A stretch of DNA of 64,000 nucleotides from Thioclava atlantica (GCF_000737065.1 NZ_AQRC01000003.1:186001-250000), one strand, 5' to 3'. Shown: positions 24,964-34,435, counted from the first letter of the stretch. The notes: generated from the sequence alone by a model not told the origin. Program-made: numbers and translations.

Positions 24964-26592
24964 ATGGGCTGGCTTGCCGATGAAACGGGTCTGGAGAAAT
25001 GCGCGGCGAATTACGTCCCGCTCACCCCGCTGTCGCATCTCGACCGGGCGCTGGAAGTGTTTCCCGAACGCATCGCGCTGATCTACGGATCGCGCCAGTT
25101 CTCCTATCTCGACTACCATGCCCGCGTGAGCCATCTCGCCTCGGCCTTGAAGGGGCGCGGCGTCGATGCCGGAGACGTGGTGGCCACCATCCTGCCCAAC
25201 AGCCTGCCGCAGATGGAGGCGCATTTCGGCGTACCCGCCTGCGGGGCGATCCTGAACGCGATCAACACGCGGCTCGACGTCGATACCGTCGCCTATATCT
25301 TCGAACACGGTCAGGCGAAGATCGTGCTTTGCGACACGGCCTTCCTTCCGGTTGCGGAAGAGGCGGTGAAGAAGATGAAGGGCCCCGCTCCGCAGATCGT
25401 GGAAGTGGCCGATCCCGAGCACGAGTTCGAGCCGACCGGGCATTACCTCGAATATGAGGACCTGGTGGCCGAGGGCGATCCGATGTTCTCCTGGATCATG
25501 CCCGAGGACGAATGGGAGAGCATCGCGCTCAATTACACTTCCGGCACGACGGGGCGCCCCAAGGGTGTCGTCTATCACCATCGCGGCGCCTATCTCTCGA
25601 CCCAGGCCAACATGATCTCGTGGCGGATGCAGCTCTATCCGGTGCTGCTGACGATCGTGCCGCTCTTTCACTGCAATTCATGGACCCATGGCTGGATGGT
25701 CCCGATGCTCGGCGGCACGGTCGTGTGCTGCCGCGACGTGAGCGCGAAGAACATCTATGACGCGATCGCCGATCATGGCGTCACCCATTTCGGCGGTGCG
25801 CCGATCGTGCTGAACACGATCGTCAATGCGAAGGAGGAAGACCGCCGTCCCTTCGATCACGTGGTCGAGGTCTTCACCGCCGGGGCCCCGCCGCCCGCGG
25901 CAACGCTCGCCGCGATCGAGCCCTTGGGCTTCAACGTCACACAGGTCTACGGGCTGACCGAGACCTACGGCCCCGCCGTCGAATGCACGTGGAAACCGTC
26001 CTGGGACGGAACCACGGGCGATGCGCGCGCGGATCTCAAGGCCCGCACCGGCGTCTCGATGCCGATGATGGAGCAGGTGACGGTCTTCGATCAGGGCCGG
26101 GAGGTTGCGCGCGACGCGGCGCATCTGGGCGAGATCGTGATGCGCGGCAACATGGTGATGAAGGGCTATTACAAGAACCCGCAGGCGACGCGCGAGGCCT
26201 TCGCGGAGGGCGTCTTCCATTCCGGCGACATCGCCTTCATGCATCCCGATGGCTATATCAAGATCACCGACCGGGCGAAGGATATCATCATCTCGGGCGG
26301 GGAGAACGTCTCCTCGGTCGAGGTCGAGGGGGTGATATGCGCCCATCCGGCCGTGTCGCTCGCATCGGTTGTGGCAAAGCCGGACGAGAAATGGGGCGAG
26401 GTCCCCTGCGCTTTCGTCGAGTTGAAGGATGGGGCCGAGACGAGCGAGGAGGAGCTGATCGCCTTCTGCCGGGCGCGGCTTGCCGGGTTCAAGACGCCCA
26501 AGCGCGTGGTCTTCGCGGAGCTCCCGAAAACCTCGACCGGCAAGATCCAGAAGTTCGAGTTGCGCGCGGTGGCGAAGCTGCTCGATCCGTAA
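24964..26592 (+). CDS. Acyl-CoA synthetase (AMP-binding, fatty-acid/methylthiopropionate ligase class)
   Basis: A 542-residue adenylate-forming ligase that activates a carboxylic acid with ATP and CoA. The P-loop is YTSGTTGRPKGVVYHHRGAY (near residue 195), the A5 motif is VYGLTETYGP, and the A7/A8 motifs are SGDIAFMHPDG and RAKDIIISGGENVSSVEVE; the final catalytic Lys is in PKTSTGKIQKFELR. The clade includes medium-chain fatty acid ligases and the DmdB-type methylmercaptopropionate ligases, so the substrate is uncertain. GAAGGAGGAGG precedes the ATG. It converges on the minus-strand acid-sugar operon. Confidence 0.88.
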   Translation: MGWLADETGLEKCAANYVPLTPLSHLDRALEVFPERIALIYGSRQFSYLDYHARVSHLASALKGRGVDAGDVVATILPNSLPQMEAHFGVPACGAILNAINTRLDVDTVAYIFEHGQAKIVLCDTAFLPVAEEAVKKMKGPAPQIVEVADPEHEFEPTGHYLEYEDLVAEGDPMFSWIMPEDEWESIALNYTSGTTGRPKGVVYHHRGAYLSTQANMISWRMQLYPVLLTIVPLFHCNSWTHGWMVPMLGGTVVCCRDVSAKNIYDAIADHGVTHFGGAPIVLNTIVNAKEEDRRPFDHVVEVFTAGAPPPAATLAAIEPLGFNVTQVYGLTETYGPAVECTWKPSWDGTTGDARADLKARTGVSMPMMEQVTVFDQGREVARDAAHLGEIVMRGNMVMKGYYKNPQATREAFAEGVFHSGDIAFMHPDGYIKITDRAKDIIISGGENVSSVEVEGVICAHPAVSLASVVAKPDEKWGEVPCAFVELKDGAETSEEELIAFCRARLAGFKTPKRVVFAELPKTSTGKIQKFELRAVAKLLDP

Positions 26593-26604
26593 GGGCCGAG
26601 CTTC

Positions 26605-27681
26605 TCAGTCCTTTGCGTCAAGCGCCGCGCAGAGCCGCTCGGTCATCTGCGCGGTCGTCGCGGTGCCGCCCAGATCGGGGGTGCGCGCGGCCGGATCGGC
26701 GGTCACCGCCTCGACCGCCCGCATCAGCCGCGCCGCGGCCTCGTCCTCTCCGAGATGTTCGAGCATCATCGCGGCGCTCCAGAACGTGCCGACCGGATTG
26801 GCCACGCCCTTGCCGGTGATGTCGAAGGCCGAGCCATGGATCGGCTCGAACATCGACGGGGTCCGGCGTTCGGGATTGAGGTTCGCGGTCGGCGCGATCC
26901 CGATCGACCCGGCCAGCGCGGCCGCGAGATCGGAGAGGATATCGGCATGAAGGTTCGTCGCGACGATGGTGTCGAGCGATTTCGGATCGAGCGTCATCCG
27001 CACGGTCATCGCATCGACCAGCATCTTGTCCCATGTCACGTCGGGAAACTCGGTCGCGACCTCGGCCGCGATCTCGTCCCAGAGCACGAGCCCGTATCGC
27101 TGGGCATTGGACTTGGTGACCACCGTGAGGCGCTTGCGCGGGCGTGACCGGGCCAGCGTGAAAGCGAAACGCATGATCCGCTCGACGCCGGTGCGGGTAA
27201 AGATCGCGGTCTCGGTCGCGATCTCATGCGGCCGGCCGCGATGGCTGCGTCCGCCCTGGCCCGCATATTCGCCTTCGGAATTCTCGCGCACGATGACCCA
27301 GTCGAGATCCCCGGGACCGATCCCTTCGAGCGGGCTCGAGATTCCCGGCAGGATTCGCGTGGGCCGCACATTCGCATATTGGTCGAGCCCCTGGCAGATC
27401 GCGAGCCGCAGCCCCCAGAGGGTGACGTGATCGGGCACGTCGGGTGCCCCGACCGCGCCGAACAGGATCGCATCATACGGGAGAAGCTGGCGCGCCCCGT
27501 CCTCGGGCATCAGGGCGCCCTCGCGGCGGTAGCGCTCCGAGCCCCAGTCGAAGCGGTCCACCTCGAGGCGGAAGGCGTTCGTCTGGCGGCTCAGATGGTC
27601 GAGCGCGATCAGCGCCGCATCGACCACCTCGGGGCCGATGCCGTCTCCGGGAATGGCCGCGATGCGGTGGATGCGGGTCAT
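26605..27681 (-). CDS. Isocitrate/isopropylmalate/tartrate dehydrogenase family enzyme
   Basis: A 358-residue NAD-dependent hydroxyacid oxidative decarboxylase. It opens with IAAIPGDGIGPEVV and carries the substrate Arg region GLRLAICQGLDQYANVRPTRI (here LDQYANVRPTRIL), VIVRENSEGEYAG, the catalytic Lys/Tyr in TVVTKSNAQRYG, and metal aspartates in DAMTVRMTLDPK. This combination points to the tartrate/D-malate dehydrogenase branch (TtuC/DmlA type) rather than leuB. Last gene of the minus-strand acid-sugar operon, 10 bp after the classical SDR. Its natural substrate here is unknown, but a tartrate- or tetronate-like acid fits. Confidence 0.85.
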   Translation of the reverse strand: MTRIHRIAAIPGDGIGPEVVDAALIALDHLSRQTNAFRLEVDRFDWGSERYRREGALMPEDGARQLLPYDAILFGAVGAPDVPDHVTLWGLRLAICQGLDQYANVRPTRILPGISSPLEGIGPGDLDWVIVRENSEGEYAGQGGRSHRGRPHEIATETAIFTRTGVERIMRFAFTLARSRPRKRLTVVTKSNAQRYGLVLWDEIAAEVATEFPDVTWDKMLVDAMTVRMTLDPKSLDTIVATNLHADILSDLAAALAGSIGIAPTANLNPERRTPSMFEPIHGSAFDITGKGVANPVGTFWSAAMMLEHLGEDEAAARLMRAVEAVTADPAARTPDLGGTATTAQMTERLCAALDAKD

Positions 27682-27691
27682 CGCGGCGCCC

Positions 27692-28534
27692 TCACTTGTT
27701 GAGCCAGTCCTTGAAGGCCTCGCCGAAATCGGGATGCCAGCGCGACAGCGGCGGGCGGTTCTCGGTGATATCCCCGGCCGCCCAGAGGATACGTTTCTCG
27801 TCGGTCTTGCGATCCACGTCATTGTCCGGGCACAGAATGTAGAAATCGCCGCGGTCGATCGACTCGAACAGGAACTCCACGACCTGTTCCGGCGTCCACG
27901 CACCGGCGGGTTTCTCGGTCCGGCCATTGGCCGTGAGCGGCGTGAAGACGAAGCCCGGAATGAACAGCCTGGCCTCGACCTGGCAGCCGGAACGGTTGCG
28001 CAGATCGTGTTGCAGAGCCTCGGTGAAGGCTTTCACCCCCGCCTTCGAGACATTGTAGGCCGGATCGCCCGGGGGGGTCGTGATCCCCTGTTTCGAGCCG
28101 GTATTGAGGATCAGGCCGGGCGCACCGGAGGCGATCATTCGCGGGGCGTAGATCTGGCTGCCGCGGATGATGCCGCCCATGTTGACCTCGATGATCCGGT
28201 CCCAGTTGCCTTCGTCATCGAAGATCGAGCTGCCCGGCTGCATCCCGGCATTGTTCATCAGCACGTTGACCGGCCCGAATTTCGCCTCGACCGCCTCGGC
28301 CAGTGCGACGAGCTGGGCCCGGTCGGAGACATCGCAGGCCATCGCCATCACATCCGCCTCGGCCGCGCCGGCTGCGATCAGTTCGGCGGGCGCCGCGTCC
28401 AGCATCGCGCCCGGCAAATCGGCGATGCAGACGCGCAGGCCGAGGCCTGCGAGGTGGCGTGCGGCGGCGAGGCCGATCCCCGAGGCGCCCCCGGTGACGA
28501 CGGCGACATTGCCCTTGGTGAGTGCGGGGTGCAT
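27692..28534 (-). CDS. Short-chain dehydrogenase/reductase
   Basis: A 280-residue classical SDR. Cofactor motif TGGASGIGLAAARHL (about residues 14-28), NNAGMQPG, and catalytic YNVSKAG with Tyr and Lys four apart; the upstream Ser is in LNTGSKQGI. The presence of Asp in CIADLPG after the second strand favours NAD. It likely oxidises a sugar or polyol alcohol within the acid-sugar pathway. AAGGAGAC precedes the ATG. It lies 34 bp after lacI-type gene and 10 bp before the tartrate-type dehydrogenase. Confidence 0.88.
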   Translation of the reverse strand: MHPALTKGNVAVVTGGASGIGLAAARHLAGLGLRVCIADLPGAMLDAAPAELIAAGAAEADVMAMACDVSDRAQLVALAEAVEAKFGPVNVLMNNAGMQPGSSIFDDEGNWDRIIEVNMGGIIRGSQIYAPRMIASGAPGLILNTGSKQGITTPPGDPAYNVSKAGVKAFTEALQHDLRNRSGCQVEARLFIPGFVFTPLTANGRTEKPAGAWTPEQVVEFLFESIDRGDFYILCPDNDVDRKTDEKRILWAAGDITENRPPLSRWHPDFGEAFKDWLNK

Positions 28535-28568
28535 GGCAGTCTCCTTATGAATTTGGCCGGGCCTGCGC

Positions 28569-29594
28569 TCAGGCGGTCGCTCCGGCGAAAACTTCGAAAT
28601 CGGTGTCAATGATTGTCGGATGGCCGGGGCGTTCGGGCGAGGCGAGAACCTCCTCGATCGCCCGCTTGCCGATCAGGAACCGGTTCGACCGCACGGTGGA
28701 GAGCGGCTGCGGAAGCTCCTTGCCGATATCGAGCCCGTTGAACCCGAAGATGGCGAACTGGTCGGGAAGGCTGATACCCTCGGCGAGGCAGTGAAAGACG
28801 CCGCCCACCGCCATATCGTCATTCGAATAGACCGCCACATCCACCTGCGGCGCCTCGGCGCGCAACCGTGCGGTCTGGGCCCGTCCCGTCCCGACCGAGC
28901 TCGGTCCGTCGGCCATCGCATGCGCTTCGACCGAGAGGCCGGATTCCGCAAGCGCCTCGCACAGGCCCTCGTAGCGCAGACGGGCGCGCCGGTCGGCATC
29001 CCAGTCATGGCCGACATAACCGAAATGGCGATAGCCCCGCGCGATCAGATGCCGCCCGATCGCATGGCCCGCGCGCCGGTGCGAGGTCCCCACGGCGATG
29101 TCGATCGGGGTGCTGTCGATATCCATCATCTCGACCACACGGATATCGCTTTGAACCAGCATCCTGCGGGTCGCGTCCGTGTGCTCGAACCCCGCGAGCA
29201 GGATCGCGGCGGGCTTCCACGCCAGGATGCCGCGCACCACCGCCTCTTCGCGGTCGATATCGTAATCCGTGGTCGAGATCACCGGCTGCAGATCGCTGTC
29301 GGCAAGCCCCGCATGGACCCCTTGCAGCACCTCGGGAAAGACGATGTTGGACAGCGACGGGATCACGACCCCGATCAGGAAACTGTCGAGCGATGCGAGC
29401 GAGCCCGCGATGCGGTTGGGCACGTAGCCCATGGCGCGCACCGTCTCCATCACCTTCTCGCGGGTGGCCTCCGCGACAAGGCCCTTGTTGCGCATGATCC
29501 GCGAAACCGTCGATTCACTCACATTCGCGCGGCGTGCGACCTCGCGAACGGTGATCTTGCTCTTGCGGTCCGGCAAACGCTGCTTGGTTCCCAT
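28569..29594 (-). CDS. LacI-family transcriptional regulator of the acid-sugar locus
   Basis: A 341-residue repressor-type regulator. The N-terminal HTH is ITVREVARRANVSESTVSRI (residues 14-33) followed by the hinge helix around YVPNRIAGSLASL, then a periplasmic-binding-protein-like effector domain (IGVVIPSLSNIVFPEV to the C-terminus). It resembles the GntR/IdnR branch by its HTH. It lies inside the operon it probably controls, so it should be autoregulated. The most likely targets are the four palindromes at 34420, 34442, 34636 and 38296, whose centre AGCGCTG (AGCGTTG at 38296) fits GntR-like half-sites. Inducer unknown. Confidence 0.9.
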   Translation of the reverse strand: MGTKQRLPDRKSKITVREVARRANVSESTVSRIMRNKGLVAEATREKVMETVRAMGYVPNRIAGSLASLDSFLIGVVIPSLSNIVFPEVLQGVHAGLADSDLQPVISTTDYDIDREEAVVRGILAWKPAAILLAGFEHTDATRRMLVQSDIRVVEMMDIDSTPIDIAVGTSHRRAGHAIGRHLIARGYRHFGYVGHDWDADRRARLRYEGLCEALAESGLSVEAHAMADGPSSVGTGRAQTARLRAEAPQVDVAVYSNDDMAVGGVFHCLAEGISLPDQFAIFGFNGLDIGKELPQPLSTVRSNRFLIGKRAIEEVLASPERPGHPTIIDTDFEVFAGATA

Positions 29595-29682
29595 TTGCGC
29601 CAGTTCCTTCGTCTCTGTCCGGGCAGGCCCCGCCCGTCACAACAGATGCACATAGCGGGAACGCTTGCCTAGGCTATCCGGT

Positions 29683-29705
29683 CGGGGCGGGAAAGTCCCG
29701 CCCCG
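29683..29705 (-). other. Intercistronic hairpin between the extended SDR and LacI genes
   Basis: GGGGCGGG (29684-29691) and CCCGCCCC (29697-29704) pair over five bases, extended by one more pair. It lies 11 bp after the extended-SDR stop codon and has no T-run in the minus direction. A role in mRNA decay or partial termination, setting regulator level below transporter level, is an inference. Confidence 0.5.
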
Positions 29706-29715
29706 CCACTGACAC

Positions 29716-30609
29716 TTACAGATCGACGTATTTACGCCACGGATGGGCTTCCTTGAAGCCCAGAACCTCGCGCGCCTTGCGGTTCGAGATCGGCGCCTCG
29801 TCGGATCCCATCTCGCGGGTGATCGGGGTGGTGGGGCAATGTTTCCGCAAGAATTCCGGCGTCGGCATATCCGCGGTGATCGTGTCGTTGACCGCGTTGA
29901 ACACCTCGTAGCCGAGGCCGTCCTTCTCGATGCACAGATGCACGATCTCGCCCAGATCGCGCGCGTCGATATAGCTCCAGGCATTGCGCTTGCGGCTCAT
30001 CGGGTTGGCGATGAAATCCTTGAACATGCCGTATTCATCGGGCTCGATCACATTGCCGATGCGCAGCGCGTAGATATCGGCGCCGTAACGCGCGGCGAAG
30101 GCCCGCGCGGTCTTTTCGTTGCAGACCTTCGACAGGCCGTAGCTGTCCATCGGATCGCTGTCGTAATCCTCGTCGAGCGGGAAACTGTGGAAATCCTTGT
30201 CGCCCTCGGCGAAGCACACGCCATAGGTGGTCTCCGAGGAGGCGATGATCACCTTGCGCACGCCCAGCTTCATCGCGGCCTCGATCACGTTGTAGGTGCT
30301 GATCACATTGGCCTCGAAGGTGACATTGTCGGGCTCGAGCAGCACGCGCGGGATCGCGGCGAAATGGACGACCGCATCGGGAGCCGAGGGCGGCGCGCCC
30401 TTCTCGTAGCCTTCGAAACCGTGATGCATAGTCAGCGCGTTGAAGACGGCACCGCTATCGGTCACGTCGGTGATCAGCGTGTTCACACCCGGCAGGTCGA
30501 GCGGCTTGAGATCGAGGTTGAGCACGTCGTAGCCCTTGCTCACCAGATGCGGCACGACATGGCGCCCCGCTTTGCCGGTCCCGCCCGTGAACACTACTCT
30601 CTTGGTCAT
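29716..30609 (-). CDS. Extended SDR (NAD-dependent epimerase/dehydratase family)
   Basis: A 297-residue enzyme. NAD-binding motif TGGTGKAGRHVVPHL (residues 8-22), active-site SSETTYG and catalytic YGLSKVCNEK (Tyr and Lys). The family covers uronate dehydrogenases, D-erythronate dehydrogenase (DenD), and NDP-sugar epimerases. In this context, downstream of a sugar ABC transporter and beside tetronate genes, an erythronate- or aldose-oxidising role is plausible, but the sequence does not decide. It lies 47 bp after the ATPase gene. It is preceded by a clear GGAG-type site ahead of its ATG (30607-30609). Confidence 0.8.
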   Translation of the reverse strand: MTKRVVFTGGTGKAGRHVVPHLVSKGYDVLNLDLKPLDLPGVNTLITDVTDSGAVFNALTMHHGFEGYEKGAPPSAPDAVVHFAAIPRVLLEPDNVTFEANVISTYNVIEAAMKLGVRKVIIASSETTYGVCFAEGDKDFHSFPLDEDYDSDPMDSYGLSKVCNEKTARAFAARYGADIYALRIGNVIEPDEYGMFKDFIANPMSRKRNAWSYIDARDLGEIVHLCIEKDGLGYEVFNAVNDTITADMPTPEFLRKHCPTTPITREMGSDEAPISNRKAREVLGFKEAHPWRKYVDL

Positions 30610-30656
30610 GTCTGTCTCCAGTTCATTCGTAAAATTCGCCCGCGTTCCGCCCGGCC

Positions 30657-32159
30657 CTAGCCGGTGGCTGCCAGCATCACGCCTTCCTGCGTGGCCTCTT
30701 CGCGGCTCAGCTCGCCGCTGATCCGTCCTTCCTTCAATACGATCACGCGATCGCTGATCGCCAGCACCTCCGGCAGATCGGAGGACACCACGATGATCGA
30801 CATGCCTTCCTCCGCCAGCCGGTTGAGCAACGCGTGGACCTCGGCCTTGGCGCCGATGTCGATGCCGCGGGTGGGCTCATCGACGATCAGGATCCGCGGC
30901 CGGCGCGCCGCCCATTTCGCCAGAACCACCTTCTGCTGGTTGCCGCCCGACAGGTTGAGCACCTTCTGCTCGGGCGAAGGCGTCTTGATGCCCAGCGTCT
31001 TGATATAGGCCTCGCAGGCAGAGGTTTCCCTGCGGCGGTTGACGAAATCGAAGCTGCAATACTCGCTCAGATGGGTCAGGGAGAAATTCTCGCGCACCGT
31101 CATCCCGAGCACAAGGCCGAGACTCTGGCGATCCTCGGTCACGAAACCGATACCGCTCTCGATCGCATCCGAGGGGGAGGCGATCCGCACCGAGCGGCCC
31201 GAAATCGAAATCTCGCCCAGATAGGGCCGGCTGCCGAAGATCATCTCCATGACCTCGGTCCGCCCGGCGCCCACGAGGCCGAAGAAACCCAGCACCTCGC
31301 CGCGGCGCAGATCGAAGCTCACGTCGGAGATATGGACACCCTCGTCATTCGCGCGTTTCTCGCTCAGGCCGCGCACGGACATCAGGACCTCGTCGGTGGC
31401 ATGGCTGCGATGGTGCCCGAAGAGCTGATCGAGATCGCGGTCCACCATGAGACGCACCAGCAGATCGCGGGTCATGCCATCGGCCGGACGGGTATCCACG
31501 GTGCGGCCGTCGCGCAGCACGGTGACGCGGTCGGCGATCTCGAAGATCTCCTCGAGCTTGTGGGAGATGAAGACGATGCCGATCCCCTGCCCCGCGAGCT
31601 TGCGCACCATGCGCAGGAGCGTCGCCGACTCGTGGTGGCTGAGCGAGGCGGTCGGCTCGTCCATGATGATGAGCTTGGAGCGGTAGGAAATGGCGCGGGC
31701 GATCTCGATAAGCTGGCGCTGACCGATCGAAAGGGTGCCGACCATCGCTTCGGGGTCGATCTCGACCCCGAGTTCGGAGAGTACCGCGCGGGTCTCGGCA
31801 TTCATCCGGCGCCGGTCGATCAGCCCCGAAGGCCCGAGCGGCTCGCGCGCCAGGAAAACATTCTCGGCCACGGTGAGATTGTTCACCACCGCGAGCTCCT
31901 GATAGATGATCGAAATCCCAAGGGCGCGGGCGTGGACCGGGTCCTTGATCGTCACCGGCTCGCCCTCGACCTCGATCACCCCGCCGGGATCGGCACGCAG
32001 CACGCCGGTCATGATCTTCATCAGCGTGCTCTTGCCGGCGCCATTCTCGCCCGCGAGCACATGCACCTCGCCGGCGCGCAGTTGCAGATCGACATGGTCA
32101 AGCGCCTTGACCCCGGGAAAGGTCTTGGAGATGCCGGTCATTTCGAGAAACGGTGTCAT
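30657..32159 (-). CDS. Sugar ABC transporter ATPase, RbsA type
   Basis: A 500-residue protein with two ATPase domains, the usual CUT2-family carbohydrate design. Domain 1: Walker A GENGAGKSTLMKI (residues 38-50), signature LSIGQRQLIEIARA, Walker B LIIMDEPTASL. Domain 2 has the degenerate Walker A FFGLVGAGRTEVME but an intact signature LSGGNQQKVVLAKW and DEPTRGID. It energises uptake of a pentose- or tetrose-like sugar or sugar acid. Order is permease, binding protein, ATPase; the ATPase follows the binding protein after a 63-bp gap with a hairpin. Confidence 0.95.
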   Translation of the reverse strand: MTPFLEMTGISKTFPGVKALDHVDLQLRAGEVHVLAGENGAGKSTLMKIMTGVLRADPGGVIEVEGEPVTIKDPVHARALGISIIYQELAVVNNLTVAENVFLAREPLGPSGLIDRRRMNAETRAVLSELGVEIDPEAMVGTLSIGQRQLIEIARAISYRSKLIIMDEPTASLSHHESATLLRMVRKLAGQGIGIVFISHKLEEIFEIADRVTVLRDGRTVDTRPADGMTRDLLVRLMVDRDLDQLFGHHRSHATDEVLMSVRGLSEKRANDEGVHISDVSFDLRRGEVLGFFGLVGAGRTEVMEMIFGSRPYLGEISISGRSVRIASPSDAIESGIGFVTEDRQSLGLVLGMTVRENFSLTHLSEYCSFDFVNRRRETSACEAYIKTLGIKTPSPEQKVLNLSGGNQQKVVLAKWAARRPRILIVDEPTRGIDIGAKAEVHALLNRLAEEGMSIIVVSSDLPEVLAISDRVIVLKEGRISGELSREEATQEGVMLAATG

Positions 32160-32183
32160 CGCGGCCTCTGGAAACTGGAAAAG

Positions 32184-32208
32184 TGGACGGGCCCGAAGGC
32201 GCCGTCCA
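32184..32208 (-). other. Intercistronic hairpin after the sugar-binding protein gene
   Basis: On the minus strand TGGACGG...CCGTCCA (outer arms) encloses a short inner stem with a TTCG loop. It lies 15 bp after the binding-protein stop. Such a structure commonly protects binding-protein mRNA so that it is made in excess over the ATPase; here that is inferred from position. Confidence 0.55.
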
Positions 32209-32222
32209 AGTGGTGGGAGTAC

Positions 32223-33155
32223 TTATTTCGTGTAGCTGCCGAGATTGTCGGCGGTCACCACTGTCACCCCGGTATCGATATCCTTGGGGTCGGTTTCCTC
32301 GCCCTTGATCTGAGCCACGAGATGCTCGACCGCGAGCTTGCCCATGGTAACGGGACGCTGGACCATGATGCCGTTGATGAAGCCTTCCTTCACGCCCTTG
32401 ATGGTGTCGGGCAGATCGTCGAAGGCATAGACCTTCAGCTTGCCTTTCTTGTCAGCGAATTCCTGCTGCGCGAGAACCTTGGCGACAGCCGGGCCGCCGA
32501 CCTGGCTGATCCCGAAGATGCCGGCGAGGTTGGGATGGCCGCGCAGAAGCGCCTCGGTCACCGAGACCGCGCGGGCGAGATCATCCTCGGTCCCTTCGGT
32601 CGCGACGATCTTGATGTCGGGATACGCCTGAAGGGCCTCTTTCACGCCGTCGATCCGCTCGTTGAGGTTCGACGCGCCGAGCTGACCGGTGACGATCGCC
32701 ACCTCGCCCTTGCCGCCGAGCGCCTCGGCCATGGCATTGCCCATGGTGACGCCCGCCTGCTTGTTGATCGTGCCGATATACATGCTGCGGCCGCTATTGG
32801 CGCTGTCGCTGTCGAAGGTCAGGACCTTGATGCCGGCATCGGTCGCCTGCTTGATGATCCCCTCCACCGATTTCGGCTCATTGACCGAGATGGCGATGCC
32901 GTCGACATGGCGGGCCATCAGGTCCTCGATGATCTTCACCTGCGTGGAGCCCTGCGTGTTGGCAGGCACCACCCACTGATATTTCACTCCCAGTTCCTTG
33001 GCGGCCTCGGCCGCACCGGTGTTGCAGTCGTCGAAGAACGGCACCGCCACTTTCGGCACGACGGCCACGGTGATGTCCTGGGCAAGGGAAGCCGTCGCTC
33101 CCAGACCGGCCGCCAGGGCCAGAGCCGCCGCAGCGGCTTTCATTCCAATACGCAT
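32223..33155 (-). CDS. Sugar-binding protein of ABC transporter
   Basis: A 310-residue periplasmic binding protein (ribose/xylose type, CUT2). Signal peptide KAAAAALALAAGLGATASLA with cleavage near residue 25; then the two-lobe fold with ITVAVVPKVAVPFFDD, VDGIAISVNEPKS and the hinge region. The binding pocket residues cannot be assigned, so the ligand is unknown; a four- or five-carbon sugar acid or sugar is expected. The ATG has GGAGGAAAG before it. The gap from the permease gene (162 bp, A/G-rich on the minus strand) shows nothing else. Confidence 0.92.
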   Translation of the reverse strand: MRIGMKAAAAALALAAGLGATASLAQDITVAVVPKVAVPFFDDCNTGAAEAAKELGVKYQWVVPANTQGSTQVKIIEDLMARHVDGIAISVNEPKSVEGIIKQATDAGIKVLTFDSDSANSGRSMYIGTINKQAGVTMGNAMAEALGGKGEVAIVTGQLGASNLNERIDGVKEALQAYPDIKIVATEGTEDDLARAVSVTEALLRGHPNLAGIFGISQVGGPAVAKVLAQQEFADKKGKLKVYAFDDLPDTIKGVKEGFINGIMVQRPVTMGKLAVEHLVAQIKGEETDPKDIDTGVTVVTADNLGSYTK

Positions 33156-33317
33156 CAGTCTTTCCTCCTCCTTACCCGTCCACTCTCGGCTCGGGCCTGT
33201 TGATGCAGTTTCGTTCTCAGGCCGCTCGATCAGATCCTCCTCTGTCCGATCTTCGTGCCCCTCCTCTCCCACGAATTGCCGTTCGGCTTGTTATTCTTGC
33301 GTGTGTTGCGGCGTCGC

Positions 33318-34325
33318 TCAGCCGCGCCCGCCCATGCGGTTGCGCAGCACGTCGATGCTGACCGCGATCAGGATCACGCCACCGGTGATCGCTTGCTGGG
33401 CATAGGTGTTGATGTTCAGAAGCACGACGCCATTGGCGATCTCGCCGATCAGGGCCGCGCCGATGACCGCGCCCAGAACCGACCCGATGCCGCCGGCGAG
33501 GCTCGCGCCCCCGATGGCCGCCGCGGCGATCACTTCCAGTTCGGAGCCGAAGCCCGAGGCCGGTTCCGCCGACAGGTAGCGCGAGAAGGCGATGACGCCG
33601 GCCAGCGCGGAGATCGTCGAGGACAGGACATAGACGGCGAGCTTGACCCGCTCGACCTTCACCCCGCTCAGACGGGCCGCGTTTTCGTTGCCGCCCGTGG
33701 CATAGACGTGACGGCCAAAGCGCGTGCGGGTCATGATGATCGTGAAGATCACGGTCAGCACGAGCAGGATCACGACGGGCACCGGCACCGGGCCGAGATA
33801 GCCCTGCCCCAGGACACTGAAGCTGTCAGGCGTGTTCGGCGTAAGCGGAACGCCGTGTGTGATCATGTACATCATCCCGCGCCCGATGCTGAGCGTGCCG
33901 AGCGTCGCGATGAAGGGCGGCAGGCCGATCGCGGTGATCAGCAGGCCATTGGTCAGACCGAAGGCCAGACCGACGCCAAGCCCCGCCGCCACCGCCGCGT
34001 ATTGCGAATAGCCCGCATCGAAGCACAGCGCGGTGATCAGCCCCGCGAGGCCCATCGCCGAGCCGACCGAGAGGTCGATCCCGCCGGTGATGATCACCAT
34101 CACCATGCCGATACTCATGATCGCGGTGAGCGAGAACGCCCGCGAGACGCCCATCAGGTTGGAAACCGTCAGGAAATAGGGCGTGAACAGACTGATCAGC
34201 AGCCCCATCAGAATGAGGGCGATCAGCACGTTGAACTCACGCATGTGGCGCAGTTGAAGCAGGTATCTCAGACCGCCCATGGATTTCCTTTCCGACGGCG
34301 CAACAGAATTCTCCGACATCGCCAT
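33318..34325 (-). CDS. Sugar ABC transporter permease, RbsC type
   Basis: A 335-residue integral membrane protein with about ten hydrophobic helices. The EAA-like loop of CUT2 permeases and typical segments are present: TGGIDLSVGSAMGLAGL, GLLITAIGLPPFIATLGTL, and the conserved GGASLAGGIGSVLGAVIGA. It forms the channel with the RbsA-type ATPase. It is the first gene of the minus-strand unit, starting at the ATG at 34323-34325 with AGGAGG four bases upstream. Its promoter region contains three copies of the LacI-type palindrome. Confidence 0.93.
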   Translation of the reverse strand: MAMSENSVAPSERKSMGGLRYLLQLRHMREFNVLIALILMGLLISLFTPYFLTVSNLMGVSRAFSLTAIMSIGMVMVIITGGIDLSVGSAMGLAGLITALCFDAGYSQYAAVAAGLGVGLAFGLTNGLLITAIGLPPFIATLGTLSIGRGMMYMITHGVPLTPNTPDSFSVLGQGYLGPVPVPVVILLVLTVIFTIIMTRTRFGRHVYATGGNENAARLSGVKVERVKLAVYVLSSTISALAGVIAFSRYLSAEPASGFGSELEVIAAAAIGGASLAGGIGSVLGAVIGAALIGEIANGVVLLNINTYAQQAITGGVILIAVSIDVLRNRMGGRG

Positions 34326-34419
34326 ATTGCCTCCTCCCCTCACGATCGCACCATCCTTCCCCGTGACAAGCTACCATCAAGCGTGACGGCCTCGACTCAG
34401 CTCGGTGGGATCGCCCCGA

Positions 34420-34435
34420 ATGCTAGCGCTGCCAT
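34420..34435. promoter_or_regulatory. LacI-type operator 1
   Basis: ATGCTAGCGCTGCCAT is a near-palindrome about a CGCTG centre, 95 bp before the permease start. Same consensus as the other three copies. Confidence 0.65.

Noticed and set aside
30834-33203. 789-codon plus-strand frame over the ABC transporter genes
   Set aside because: Antisense to the ATPase and binding-protein genes, no homology.
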